Below are positions 34,501 through 46,492 of a stretch of 64,000 nt of DNA, piece after piece; within the stretch, counting starts at the first letter, position 1, and every line of letters starts with the position of its first letter. Under the pieces are notes generated by a model. It saw only the letters and a list, made by a program, of their open reading frames with translations, did no database searches and was not told the origin of the DNA. Source of the stretch: Nymphaea colorata (taxonomy: Eukaryota > Streptophyta > Magnoliopsida > Nymphaeales > Nymphaeaceae); NCBI RefSeq assembly GCF_008831285.2, contig NC_045139.1:8092204-8156203 (forward strand). Direction: 5' to 3'. A program made the translations under genes and the position numbers.

Positions 34501-35306
34501 GGTTAAAGTGGATGGGTTTGCTGAATTTTAAACTTTCCAACAGGTTAAGGTGGATACCATACTAATAGAGAGCAGCACAACGGCGAAGGCCATACTGGAA
34601 CTCATTCCAGTTCTTCAAATCAGAAGGCTTGTCATTGGTGCGAAGCGCTCCTCCAGGTAAACAAACTATTCATCATCAGAATAATGCATCTCATCATCTT
34701 CAATGCTACTATCACCACCACCATTGCTGCTACTGCTCTATCATTCCTTTGTTTCACTTGTAATCCCTGTTTCAGCCTTTGTTCTATTAAAGCTATATCC
34801 TGAACCTTTCTTCTTGTATCTGATCTGTTAAAGTACTTATTGTATCTCATTTGTTCACCGCCTTCTTCAGTAGGAAACTTTTGTTTTGATTTCTTCATTG
34901 TATCTGATCTGGAAGGAAATTTTCTTTCCATCCAAAATTTTACATCATAGTTCACATGTTAAAAGTTTAAGGATGTATGCTCATTTACTTTGTTTTTAGG
35001 TTTGGCTGTAATCTTTCCATGTTTGATATGATCAGATGGTCAAAGAAGCCATCTTCCAAAGCTGAGTTCCTCCAGAAGAATGCACCTGAGTTCTGTGAAA
35101 TCATAGTTATCAGTGACGGCAAGCAACTTCCGGAAAACCAGAACGTATCTGGAACTGAACCTTCATCACCTACCACAGGCTCTTCCAGGAAAAACACTGC
35201 TACCCTCCACAGTCCTCGCAGTTCAAAGAGCAAGAGCGAAGTTTCACCACGCCAACAGGAGCGCAACTTCTTTGAGTGCACCTGCTTCTCTGGTAAATTC
35301 AGTTAA
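31587..35306 (+). CDS. Universal stress protein (USP) domain protein, 4 exons
   Basis: Stand-alone member of the plant USP group that resembles the N-terminal domain of U-box/USP receptor-like kinases, but with no kinase or U-box visible. Exons 31587-31980, 33238-33356, 34544-34656 and 35000-35306 give 310 residues; all junctions are GT-AG and in phase. After an acidic Glu/Gly-rich head comes the USP fold: WYVAVGRDEESSLDALQWTL (strand 1 region), CVYLVHVFPPVTHIPTPG, then LLQKYIKLCDDAKVKVDTIL across the second intron, LIPVLQIRRLVIGAKRSS, and KAEFLQKNAPEFCEI. The C-terminus is Ser-rich and ends FFECTCFSGKFS, with two Cys that could be lipidated. ATG 31596 is an alternative start three codons in. 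Nucleotide binding is known for some family members, but I do not see the full G-2x-G-9x-G(S/T) motif here. Confidence 0.9.
33690..34330. repeat. Probable decayed retroelement sequence in USP intron 2
   Basis: GC content and texture differ from the rest of the intron. On the minus strand it contains GATGTTTGATGTGGGAGAAG and GGGGCGCACACCCC, an LTR-like style. No paired repeat seen, so at most a solo or broken LTR. Confidence 0.25.
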
Positions 35307-37262
35307 TTTTCTTTTGGTAAGCCCAGAAAGCAATCTATGTTCAGTGTTGTCATGAAAATGGTTAAGGTTACTCGATCTCAAGGTGACTTCTTTGTCCACA
35401 ATTTTCTTCGATAGCATTATTTCCAAAGGAAGAGTACAACTTAAATGTAAGGCATCAAAGTTTGCGGTTAGAGCAGAACAGTTTATATTTCCTATTTGTA
35501 ATGATAATCTTTGCCACTAATTGAAACATTGAGGCAAAGGCGTTCTCAAGCATGGATGGTGAAGTTTTCTTCGTTGAGAGGAAATTTGCCAAACTCTGTG
35601 AAAGGCGTGATTGTATCATCTTGACAGGATTGGTATGGTGATGCCGGAAAATAGCGATGACAGTGGTTTTGGTGAGTGACAATAATAATGATAATATGCA
35701 GCCATGCAGGTCACCCACTTATACTCTTCTGCACATGATAGTGGACGTTTAGTGGTATAACAGAACACAATATCTGCCAACTGGCTGTCAAAGATATAAT
35801 GATGAAACCTCTTACAAACGATCGAACTTTTTGTAACCATCAAATCAGCCATATATTTTTCTTCTCAGCAGCAGCAGCTATCAGGTAGCTATAGCATTCA
35901 GTTAACTTTTCATATCTTGGGAAGCCAAAAAAGGACGAAGAGTTTATCTGTATCAGTAGGATCGTACAGGATGTTTCTGACAATGTAACGGGATGTGAGA
36001 AAATGGTCTTCTATGCGCGATACGGTTATAACATAAACTAATTTATTAGCATCACGTAAACCAAATTAAACCAGGGCATGATAAGATTCAGATCCAATTC
36101 GATTTTCTCACTATGTTAAATGGGTGTATTTGAATATATGTGAAAGTCCATATCAGTGCATACTTTTTATCGAATGTAAATTCTGCAAATTTATGTCAGA
36201 ATCAGAATAATTGATAATCTTTGAAGGGAAAATAAATGCGTAAGTAAAACAACAGAAGTTGTTTCCGTTTGAATGAAAAATAGAAAAATGATCCCCGTAG
36301 CATGCAGCGGTGGTCACATGGCTTACTGTCATAGAAGTTCAGGATTCAAGGATGGAACGTAATGACTGTGAAGGCTACAGAATATGGAACTCCCGCGTCA
36401 AGCTAAGGCAGGTGTACCATGTGAAGTTATTCTTTTTTTGGAAATGCAGGACTCTGTTTCCCCTTTAGAATAGTTCGCGAGAACGAAATGCTATTTCATT
36501 AAGAATCAAGGTTTTGCATTCTCTTACAATAAGCTAATTTTTAGTTGATTCTGGTTTTCCTCGTGCAAAAGAACATTTCAAAGAAACATGTTCAACGTCT
36601 GAAGACAGAATAAGAAATGTGCTCATGTGATATTTAACTGCCTAAATTACACATAAAAGAGGCAGGAAAATGAAAGAAAATCAAACTTGAGTGTGCTTTT
36701 GTACCACAGTAGATTTGATTTAACTCTGGATCTTCCGAAAAAAGAGAAGGAAAGAAAGGCTTTACCTCCTAAACAACTATGAACTAACAGTAGCTCAAAA
36801 GAACACAAACGACATCAATACTCATATGGCCATTATTTGGAATAGATGGCAAGAAATGAAACAGCTTCATGTGTTCCTGATGGAAAGCTACAACCTCCAG
36901 CTATGACAGAACATTCAAAACAAAGGAAAGAGAAAAAGGAAACAAAAAAGAACAGTTCTCTTCAGTACAGTGGAACAACAGGGTATAACTAGCCTCGTTT
37001 GATTGCACGGTAACGTTTTGGAAGAATGAAACACTTCTTCAGAGGAGGGCAACGCACGCCTTCCTTCAGGTTTGCTCCATGCCTCTAGCAAACATGAGGA
37101 AGCTTTATCCTGACCTTTTCTCTTAGCAATGCAGGTCTTTTTTCCAGATAAACAAGGTCCAACGTCCGTACAACAGACCTTCTCCCATGAAAATTTTCAT
37201 CCTACCGTTTGCTTCTAAATGTTTGTCCAGCAAGCAAACAGGGCCTGAGAACAGAAATATGA
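35307..37262. other. Convergent intergenic region (USP gene and kinase gene)
   Basis: Two convergent genes end here, so both 3' UTRs lie within it. No further gene seen; only short shadow frames. Confidence 0.6.
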
Positions 37263-40200
37263 TCAAAAGAAATCAATCTCCAGATAGTTACCTGAAGATT
37301 TGACATCCATACCCGCAGCATTCTTTCCACTTGCAGAAGAAGCTGGCACCTGTACTCTGGGTGCACAATCAGCTTCAAATGGTCTTGGCACATCTGGTGG
37401 ACTGGCACACCTTATAAGGGCCCAATTGACATTCTGGAAAAATGGATGTTGTTTCAATTCTGCTGCGCCCCGCCTATACGCAAGCCGGTGCTGTGGTTCT
37501 TTCACAAGCAAACCACGAATCAAGTCCCTTGCAGCAAAGCTCACCGTTGGTGACTCTGGGAACCTCAGAGGCTGCCCTATCACATTAAAAAGGGTAGCAC
37601 GGTTCCCCGACCCTTTGAAAGGAGTCTTTCCAAACAAAAGTTCATATAGGAAAATCCCAAAAGTCCACCAGTCGACAGCACTTCCATGGCCTTCACCTTT
37701 GATGATCTCTGGAGCCAAGTACTCATGAGTCCCCACAAAGGACATTGACCTGGCATCTGTGGGTTCTGCGATGAGTTCTGGAAGGGGCCTTGCCGCACTG
37801 CTAGCATCATTTCTGAACTTAGGTTTGAGTTTCTTTTCCTTTCTTACAAGAAACCGTGGAGTAAAGCAGGTTGGTTGAACACATGAGGGCTGGATAACAC
37901 ATGAAGGTTCTATACAGGCAGGTTGGACACAGTAAGACGGATGATTTTTGGACGCGTCTGTGTTAGTAGACTTCACAAGTGTTGGGGAAAAAGCACACCT
38001 CAAAGACAGATCAAAGTCCGAGAGCATGACATGCCCATCATCCCTTACCAACACATTCTCTGGTTTCAGGTCTCTGTAAATGATCCCAAGCATGTGTAGG
38101 TACTCTAGAGCAAGTAGTACCTCCGCTACATAAAACCTATACCATAGTAGAAATCTGAAATCAGTTGCTGCGGCAGAAAAAGATTTTCTTACATAAGATA
38201 ACATCACACAAAAAAAACTCTACCAAGTGGCACCTTTTAAGCACACCAAAGCAGCCACTGGTCTGAGTTGGCAATATCTAGGAGAGTATTTTTTATTGGG
38301 ATAACATAAAAGCAAGAACTTTTCTTAACAGGAAAATAGGAGAGGACATTTTCAACTGCTAAAAATTCAAAAAAAAAAGTCTGGAAAGAGGAAACTCAAG
38401 TGATAATATCCTCTAAAGCCCATCAAGACATGATATTTCAGATACCTCATGAGGTTTGGCAACGCAAGAGTAGAATTGTAGAAAGTTAGAAACATAATTT
38501 CCATAGGCAAATCCTTACCTACAAAATCAAGCTTTTCTTTAGAATTTAACCCATAATATAAATTTAGAGATTAAATAAAACAAAAAATTAGCAAAATAAA
38601 AAATGACAGCTATACTAAAAGCCAACAGAAATGACCATGCAGGTAAGAGACTTCCAGAACGCATACAAGATCAGACATCTTGCTGCATCTTCTAACATAC
38701 TAGTCAACATCCACTATTCATACTTGGGAAAAATACAAAATGATAAAGCTTCAGGGGGCGTTTGGGTGTCACTTCAAAACCAGGTTTTGGAGGCAAAAAG
38801 GAGTGAAAAACCTGGTTCCCTTTTACGTTATTCAAAAACCAGGTTTTGGATGTGTCACCCAAACACGAAAAAAAAAAAAAAGCCTCATTAACCGACTTGG
38901 TTTTCATAAAACCTAGTTTTTATAAAACTGGGTTAGAAGAGGGTGAAATCCAAACGCCTCCTCAAGCATTCTCATGTCTTCTGCTGAAACATAAAATAAA
39001 GCCTACCGAACTGTTTGACCGACATAGGAAGCAAGAGAACAAACGATCAGTAATTAAAATATAACCAGCACACTTTGAAGAAATAAAAGATCGACCACAT
39101 TACACCAATTGAATAAGATCGGATAAAGGAATTGCACATAAAAATGATAAGGCTTCAAGCATTCTCATGTCTTCTGCTGAAACATAAAATAAAGTCTAAC
39201 GAACCGTCTGACCGACATAGGAAGCAAGAGAACAAACAATTGCTAACTAAGATACAACCAGCACAATCTGAAGAAACAAAAGATCCATCGCATTACACCA
39301 ACTAAAAAAACAAGCAATTGAACAAAATCAGAGAAAGGAATTACACATCAAAGATTTCAGTGCAACTTCAGTTGATGCATCATGGAATCCAAGCAGTAGA
39401 CACATTCATAGGGTCGTCAGGATGTAAATTAAGAGGATAGCAGATATAGCAAGAATTTTTGGATAAGCATGAAGGCAAAACAGGAGCAGCAGTTCTGGTA
39501 TCATATGTAGCCATGGACTTCCAGCATATGAGGAAAAGAGTTCAGAGTCCATGCAGGATATGTTCAGTAAAAGCTGCAAACTACAAATACCATATTCAAG
39601 ATTAATGCAACCTGAGCAAGAAAAAATCTGGATGTTGAAACCGGGTCTAAGAACAAACCTAGCTGCATGTTCAGGGAAACACTTTCCTGGTTGCCTCTGC
39701 CGAAGCGTGTGCAGGTCTCCCCCAGGACAAAACTCCATAACCAAACACGAGAATGTTTCGGTTTCAAAATGAGTGTACAAAGTGGGTAGAAATGGATGGT
39801 CGAGAGACTGCAATATCTCTCTTTCAGTCTGAGCCCTCACCAATTTTTTCCTGCCAGCAAGTGCTACCTTATCCATTACCTTCATAGCGAAGAAGCATTT
39901 GGTTCCACATAGCTCCGCTAAATATACACTGCCTATATCCCCACATCCCAACCTCTTTAAAAGCCTAAAATGACTGAGTCCAAGAACTCCTTCTCGTGCT
40001 CGAACCGCTTGAATGGCTTCCCACCTAGAATCGTTCGCCTTGTGAGGCTTGTTAATGCTGCAGGAGAAGCTGCTGCAGCTGCTCTCATCACTAATGCTGC
40101 TGCTATTACTGCCTCTGCACATGCTAGTCTTCCCACTTTCAGCTAGATCTGTAGCAGAGTTATTAATTTGAGTCTTTTCACTGATGTTCGCATTTTCTTC

Positions 40201-40911
40201 ACTTGTCCTTTCACTAACCATTGCAGTCACAGCGCTCTCCTTCATGGCGTTAGCTTCAGCGAGCTGATCTTCTGAAAGCGGACTGCCTGAAGCTGTTCCA
40301 TGGTCACTGGTAGTGCATGAAGAATCCGCTCCAGGATCTGTTTGGCCCCGGTTTTGTGAATTGCACTCCGGCTCATTAGCGACCTCCGCCGTATCAGGGC
40401 AATCCTCAACCGCAACAAGCTGCTTCAGAGTGAAAGCCTTCCCTGCGCTGGTTGGAGTAACAAGTGCATCAGGCGGCGACTTGCATGGGTTTGAATGCGA
40501 ATTTTGTGATAGCCCATTACGGAGTTGCGCTCGCAAAGTACTGGCTTCAGAAAAAACAGGAACAGCATTTTGGGGATGGTTACGAGAACTTCCCTGCTGA
40601 AAGCTGTTGTTTAAATGCTTCCCCGTGACGCTTACATCCGAGGAATCCCCGCCATGTTTACACTGTGATTTTAGTGATCCTGGTTGCAGAGGACAAATGC
40701 TACCCAAAGAGGAAGGAGGGGGATGAAGGGAATGTTGGTGATGGTAACAGGTTGGGAGTTCAGTAAAAAGATTGTTGATCCGAGAAGCAGAGGCGGGGGC
40801 CCCTTCAGACGTCTCTTTGGAACAATTAGGCAACGCGGAAGATGATACTTGGCGCCCTACAGGCACCGACGAATGCTTTCGAGAACTTGCTGATAAACCG
40901 GAAGCAGCCAT
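37263..40911 (-). CDS. AGCVIII protein kinase, D6PK/PVPK-1-like, 2 coding exons
   Basis: Ser/Thr kinase of the plant AGCVIII family; relatives (D6PK, PINOID) phosphorylate PIN auxin carriers at the plasma membrane. Exons 40911-39659 and 38136-37263 give 708 residues in phase. Residues 1-314 are a Ser-rich, low-homology head; the catalytic domain follows from [17 protein letters not shown]. Glycine loop at about 322-329, ATP-anchoring Lys344 (FAMKVMDK), catalytic YRDLKPEN with Asp440, and DFD at 458-460 replacing DFG, the hallmark of this family. An insertion with repeated CIEPSC/CVQPTC-type Cys motifs separates DFD from the activation segment [14 protein letters not shown], again typical. The protein ends NYLEIDFF, a hydrophobic PIF-like motif. 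The head is longer than in D6PK (about 500 residues in all), closer to PVPK-1-sized members. Start context (AGCAATGG) is strong. Subfamily beyond AGC1 is not settled. Confidence 0.93.
38737..39349. repeat. About 200-bp tandem duplication in the kinase intron
   Basis: Copy 1 is 38737-39140 (interrupted by the 208-bp MITE) and copy 2 is 39141-39349. Shared stretches include AGCATTCTCATGTCTTCTGC, GACCGACATAGGAAGCAAG and CATTACACCAA. Copies differ at many single bases. Confidence 0.88.
38754..38961. mobile_element. 208-bp MITE in the kinase intron
   Basis: Termini GGGGGCGTTTGGGTGTCAC and (reverse complement) GGAGGCGTTTGGATTTCAC are inverted copies. A TCA duplication lies at 38751-38753 and 38962-38964. 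The uninterrupted sequence GCTTCAAGCATTCTC survives at 39152-39166 in a duplicate of the surrounding DNA and proves the insertion boundaries. Three-base TSD suggests PIF/Harbinger type. Confidence 0.9.
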
Positions 40912-41560
40912 TGCTCAAGCTGTTTGCATCAAGATTATAAAGAAAACCAAGCCACATTGATCAAACGCATCGATTTCATTACTCCTCTTCACTTCTTCAT
41001 CCGCAAACCCGAACGGAACGAACGGATGCCAGATCGATCTCTTCGTACAAATTCAATTCCTACGAGAACTCATCGGCCAACCCATTCTCGACGTTGCCTA
41101 GAGAACGCTTCCTGCAGAAACCCCCAAAACCAGAAGATCGGAATTAGTCAAAACCAACGCAAAAATAGACCTGCATTCCGGTAACGAAATAAAGGAAGGA
41201 ATAAAGTTAGAGAAAACAAAAATGACGGGAAAGAAGAAGATCAAGATCAAGGTTCCAACGCAACTTCAATAGTCACGAACATTGTCAAAAAATGAAAAAG
41301 GTAGCAGTCGTGAAAGAAACGAAAAACCACAGCCGTTAGAATGTACACCAAAGATATGCAAATAAAAGAAAAGGAGAGACTTTGAATCAAGTAAAGAGCA
41401 CGAAACTGCCGCCTGAAGAACGCCAAGAAAGAGAAAAAGGAGGAGGATCGGTTGAGAAGCGGATCCTTCTTTGCTTTCTGCAAGTGGAGGTCAAACCATG
41501 CTCCTCTCCCTCCCTCTCTTTAGAAAGAGAGACGAAAAATGAGGTTCTTGATGTTAATGG
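40912..41560 (-). promoter_or_regulatory. Presumed 5' leader and promoter of the AGCVIII kinase
   Basis: Upstream of the kinase ATG, the minus strand is interspersed with CT-rich stretches (about 41510-41535 and 41660-41675). Several upstream ATGs are present. A leader intron is possible; I cannot place it. Confidence 0.3.
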
Positions 41561-44500
41561 GTTCGTCTCCTTTTCTGTGCCCTTGTTGCTTAACAGATAG
41601 CTATGATGGTGGGGGTGGCTTTCAGTTGCAGTGTCACGAAGAAAAGGACGACCCCTCCGGAGAGAGAGAGAGAGGCCAGCGTATGGAAGCCATGGTCAAG
41701 GTCTCCAATGCCTTTTTATCTTGTAAAAATCGTTTCGGATATCGCCCCTCAAATGGTCCTCCCGGTACGTATCGGTCTTTCATAAATTGTTTATTATATG
41801 AAAATTTTCAAGTTTTTATATTAATATTATATTCACATATAGCTGTATCGCTAGGTTTTGATTTGGTCAATACAGATCTTACATTGACCGATATTTTAAG
41901 GAGTCTCTCTTTTCTTTTCAGATCTGAGATCAAATTATTAGGATTTTTATAGATTTAAGATCGACTTTTTCCATTCAACCTTCAATTCATTCTTTTTTTT
42001 TTTTATATGTAACATGGATTTAAGATCTATCTCGTTGTCAATCTTTTTAAACTAAAGATCTTCTAAAACACACTTTTTATTTATTGCAGCTTTTAATTTT
42101 ACCTGCAAATTGACAATGTTGTTGGGTTGTTTTTTGTGTCCAAAAAATTGTTCTACATAAATAAATGAAATTTAGTTTTTCATACTGAAGATTGTGATTC
42201 AAAGTCACCGGTACGGACCGAAGGTACCGGCTCATATTGGCCGATACGCTTTATGGTTGTGAAAACCGATACGGTTCCGAAATCGTTGAACAAGGGGTTG
42301 AAACATGGCCTTGCCTTGGCAAAGATGGGTGCATGCAATGTGCATTGGAAACCACATTTTTGTGCTTAATATATTGGTGAGATATTATGAGTTGTGTGCA
42401 CATACACAATGAACAAGGTGCGAGGACCAGTGACATGAATGGCGCTGTGCATAAAGACGTGTCTGTTTTCTTTTAATGCTTCGTTTTTGAGAGGCTCAAC
42501 GCAACATTGGATGGATAAAGTTTCCTTAAGACCTCAAATCGAACAGCGGTGTAGATTTCTTTTCACTTGAAATCCTAATATCCATAAGAGAGTTGCAGTT
42601 TCTACCTAATCTCTCATTCACTTAAGGTACATAGCATATTTCCAGTGTATCAGAATGTCGTTTCTGTTGTGCTTCAACTTACATGTCAGTGACTTCCCAT
42701 TTATGGCGCAGAGAGTTTATATTTCAATGATTCGAAACAAAGACGGACTCCTTACTAGCCCTACACCGGTTTATTATGCCAATCTCTCGAAAACTTCTAA
42801 AATGTTTTAACTCATTGTCCACATACACAAAGCAAAAAAAGAACTTTTTCCTTTAGATGAAATTTTGATTTTTATTTTTATTAAAGAAAAGGTACCTAGC
42901 AGCTTCCTGTCCTTAGTAATATTCAGATCATTAATGAGAAGTCATCCATTTTTCTTCCTTTTTTAAGGTTTGCAAACAAACGATCATGATTATTAAACTT
43001 ACATGGTCAAATTTCTTATAATAAGGGTAGTTCATAAATTTGGTCCAATCGGTATACATGAATGAAAACCTACCTACTGTTGTCAATTCAATTCCCATAA
43101 GAACTATTCTTCCACACCTATATAAAAAATAGGGTGTCGCATCGAGTTAAAGATGAACTGACGTCATCGAGGTGCATGCAGCCCTAGACCCTAGAGAGAG
43201 GGAGAAAGTGTGAAGAAGGGGTATTCTAATCTCGTTTCTTTGGGTGGTGGATCATAAGTGCTTACTAAAAACTCAAAAGTCTAGCTGATATGTTGAAACA
43301 AAATAATGTTGGATAATGCCAATATACAAACAAGATATATTAATCTCTTGACCTTGTTTAGAATTTAAGCTGAACTTTTTTATAGCCTTGTCTAATAAGA
43401 AAAAGCCAAGTCACTCTCTCATCTAGGCTCCCATGGTCTAAGGTTGCATCGGTTAGGTGAAACGAATGACTAGCTTTCTACTAGTCATTAGTCTGACCAG
43501 CTACGCTAAATTCCCGTGGGACCATTGAAAACCCTTGTCAACCTTATCAAAATCGGCCACATATTGCATGAACTGCGAATCGAAACAATGCTTAACATAT
43601 TTGAGGATTGAAAAGCAACCATGGAATTAATCTTACAACACCAAAATTGGATGTGTGGTCTTTTCTCATGAAAAAGACAGAGCGTTGCCTCTAAAGCTTT
43701 TCAATCAAGTGAATTTTGCAGTGGTGATTCAAAGTAGACATGGATGAAGGACAATATCTCCATGTTCTATTGGGGGAGAATAACATTCTTGAGGGTGGAC
43801 CTCTAAATCCCTTGATCTTAGGGTTTCATATGGAGAGCAGAACGGCTGTGATTCAGGTGTGAATTTGTACATCCATTGCTTTTTCTTCTTTTCTTGGATA
43901 GTTGCAGAAAGTTGTTGGGACCGGAAGACGAACCTTCATATAGCTTTTCAACCGACCGTTGGCTCCATTCAAGGAACTTAACGGGAAGAAATTTGCTTAA
44001 CCTTGATCCTTTTGTCATTATTTTTAAAAGGGCTTATATATGCTAAAACTTTTCCTTTCAAAGCTTTATTGGGTGACTTCTTATAGGTTCTTCTCAATTG
44101 AAAGTTATAAAGTTCTTCCTTTGTTAGCATAGTGTAACTGGTCAAACTGGTGAAGTGGTGAAGGCTGTAATCAATTCAATCTTCATGAACGCTGCCCTTC
44201 AAAACTTTAAAGCCCTTCAAAACTTTAAATGGTGGGTATGCGATGCTTAGACAATGGATATCCCATTTTTTTCACTCGGATTCTGACGTAGTCTTGAATC
44301 CCAAAGCAAAAGGAAAGAGAGAGAAGATTTGGTCTCTTTAGGATATATTTTTTCTTCTTCTTAAAATATATATGAAAAACAAAATTATTGTCATGATTTA
44401 TCTCAACAAAACATATTTGATCTTACTTTCAATAACCAAGTGATTGATGGAGATCGCCAAGCGACTCGCTTGTAGTCACATGATCGCTCTTGGTTAAGTT

Positions 44501-44857
44501 GTTATGTGCATTGGAGTTGGTGTTGTTATTATTGGTGCAATATTGGAGTATAGGGGTCAAATATGCATGGCACCTGTCCCATCAATCCAAAGCTAACTTA
44601 TCATTCTCCACATTTATATAATTAAAAATATAACTTAACTACGTTTGAAACTTCCTCCTTGCCAAGAAAGGAAAAAACTTGCGACCGTGATCAAAATATT
44701 CGACAAGCGAGGTACCATTTCGTCATTAAGGCGGAAACATTGTGTGCCGAGTGAAATTTTTCCTCGAAAGAAGGCGACGCCAGGCCAAAACGGTTAAAAC
44801 GATGGATTTTGTCGCTTGCCTAGCATTTAAAAAGTGTCGGGGAGAAAGGAAGGAGGT

Positions 44858-44963
44858 CACGTGATCTGCCTTGGGAACTCAGAGTGCTGACCACGTGCAC
44901 GAGGCCGCTAGAGCTTGGGAAGCACGTGTGCGCAGTTAGAGAAAATGCCGCCGAACACACGTG
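44858..44963. promoter_or_regulatory. Cluster of four CACGTG (G-box) motifs
   Basis: CACGTG occurs at 44858, 44892, 44923 and 44958, one every 31-35 bp. Flanks include GTCACGTGAT, GACCACGTGC, GCACGTGTG and ACACGTGTG. In plants this is the core site for bZIP and bHLH factors, including ABRE-type sites. No start codon of a recognised gene is near. Confidence 0.6.
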
Positions 44964-45708
44964 TGAAGAAGATCTTGAAACTGTATTGGGTACGCCTTTG
45001 GGGGTACCTCTTTGGCCAGTGGAACCCCACGACATTAACACCATTAAATGTGAATGGGATAGTTCAGTTGTGTTGAATCGGAAAGGATGTCTGATGAAAA
45101 AGAATATTGTGTTTCAAACACTCCTGTTTTCAAAAAATGTTTTAAAATTACTGTATTCCTGTTATATGAAATGTGTAGTTAGATTTAATCTTTTATTATT
45201 AAATCTAATGTTGGTATCTATAATCACTTCATGTTTCTAAAAGTAATATGTCAATTGTATGATTGAACAACGTGTTTTCCACTAATACAATGTTCTTTTT
45301 ATCACACGCCTTCTAACTTCCAAGAGAAACTGATAAATTCATTTTTCATCATCTAAACCCAGGTTATGATTAGATTAATGCTGCATGAAATATCATAAAA
45401 CTGAATCATCTTGGTTAAGATCAGACTCGATAGATTGTAGGCCAATGACTGCATGAGTCCCTTTAAGATGTAAGAAGTTTATATTGGATTCATTTATTAC
45501 CTGGATCATTAGTACGTTTGAATATATGTTCTGCTCATTGTTACACTTGAAATGGCATCTGATAAATTCAGGCACACTTGATCTAAAGTGGTCTTACTTA
45601 AGAAGTGGGCTTGGTAACGCTAGATTCCCCTAGATAGATCCACAGCCAAGCCTATATGTAATTTACAGACCAACATAACGAAACTGTTAAGAAGATATAT
45701 TTGCACAG

Positions 45709-45733
45709 AGGGAGAGAGAGAGAGAGAGAGAGC
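45709..45733. repeat. (GA)n microsatellite
   Basis: About 12 GA units. Confidence 0.95.
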
Positions 45734-46492
45734 TATCCAGTGCCTCCAAGATGGCATATGTTCATTACATCACTGATTGCCAACCACCAGGCTTTGCCAG
45801 AGTATACTTCTGAATAAACTGATGAAATACTATGGTACTTGGTTTTGATGCATGATAATATCCATATGATCGGAAGCGTTCACACGCCAAACTCCAAGTC
45901 AGGAACATAGTTTGTTCAAGCTTGGCTCATAACCTGTCCGACTAATATAAGGCGCACTCAAACAGATTAAATTGAACTCACGCCAAGGCCATGAGTCTGA
46001 TTTAGCTTATAAAAATCATATGAGCTCATATGATCAGCTTGAAATCACAGGTCTCATTTGGTTCATGAGTTCATATGAGTTCAATGTTTAATTAAGATTT
46101 ACAAAAAATTGGGCAACAAAAGCACAAATTACTGCATGTCATGGCAAAGAATGTTTGGCTCGAATCACACGTGCACATGGACAAAAACGATTATCAGTTT
46201 ACCCAGACAGGTGATAAGCGCTTTGCTAGAGCTCTTCTTCTATTTATATGTACCATCTTCTGCATTTAGAAATATTGATCGAATCATCAAATATCAGTTC
46301 CATAGTTTAGAAATTCTGAGCGAGTGACCATTCATTTGATCAAGTTGATCCTCCAGATTCCAGCCGTCACAACATGAAAAATATCACATGTTGAACAAAC
46401 AAAACAAAAAACTGAAAACTTTGAAACAGAACTGTCCTCCTGTACCTTAGAGCTTAGGAATCCTCTGAAACCAATACATTACACCACTTGAT

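Larger units (their letters stand above)
41561..46492. other. Intergenic region with no recognised gene
   Basis: The open frames here (largest about 118-137 codons) match nothing I know and lack plausible splice partners. Contains a GC-richer zone at 44690-45020 with four CACGTG boxes, a short direct repeat (CCCTTCAAAACTTTAAA at about 44196 and 44213), a (GA)n tract at 45709-45733, and dispersed repeat scraps near 42180-42300 and 45880-46080. Confidence 0.55.

Noticed and set aside
44820-45240. ORFs of 74 and 118 codons around the G-box cluster as genes
   Set aside because: No known domain, the longer one becomes Leu/Phe-rich from AT-rich DNA; reported only as a possible transcript in the findings.
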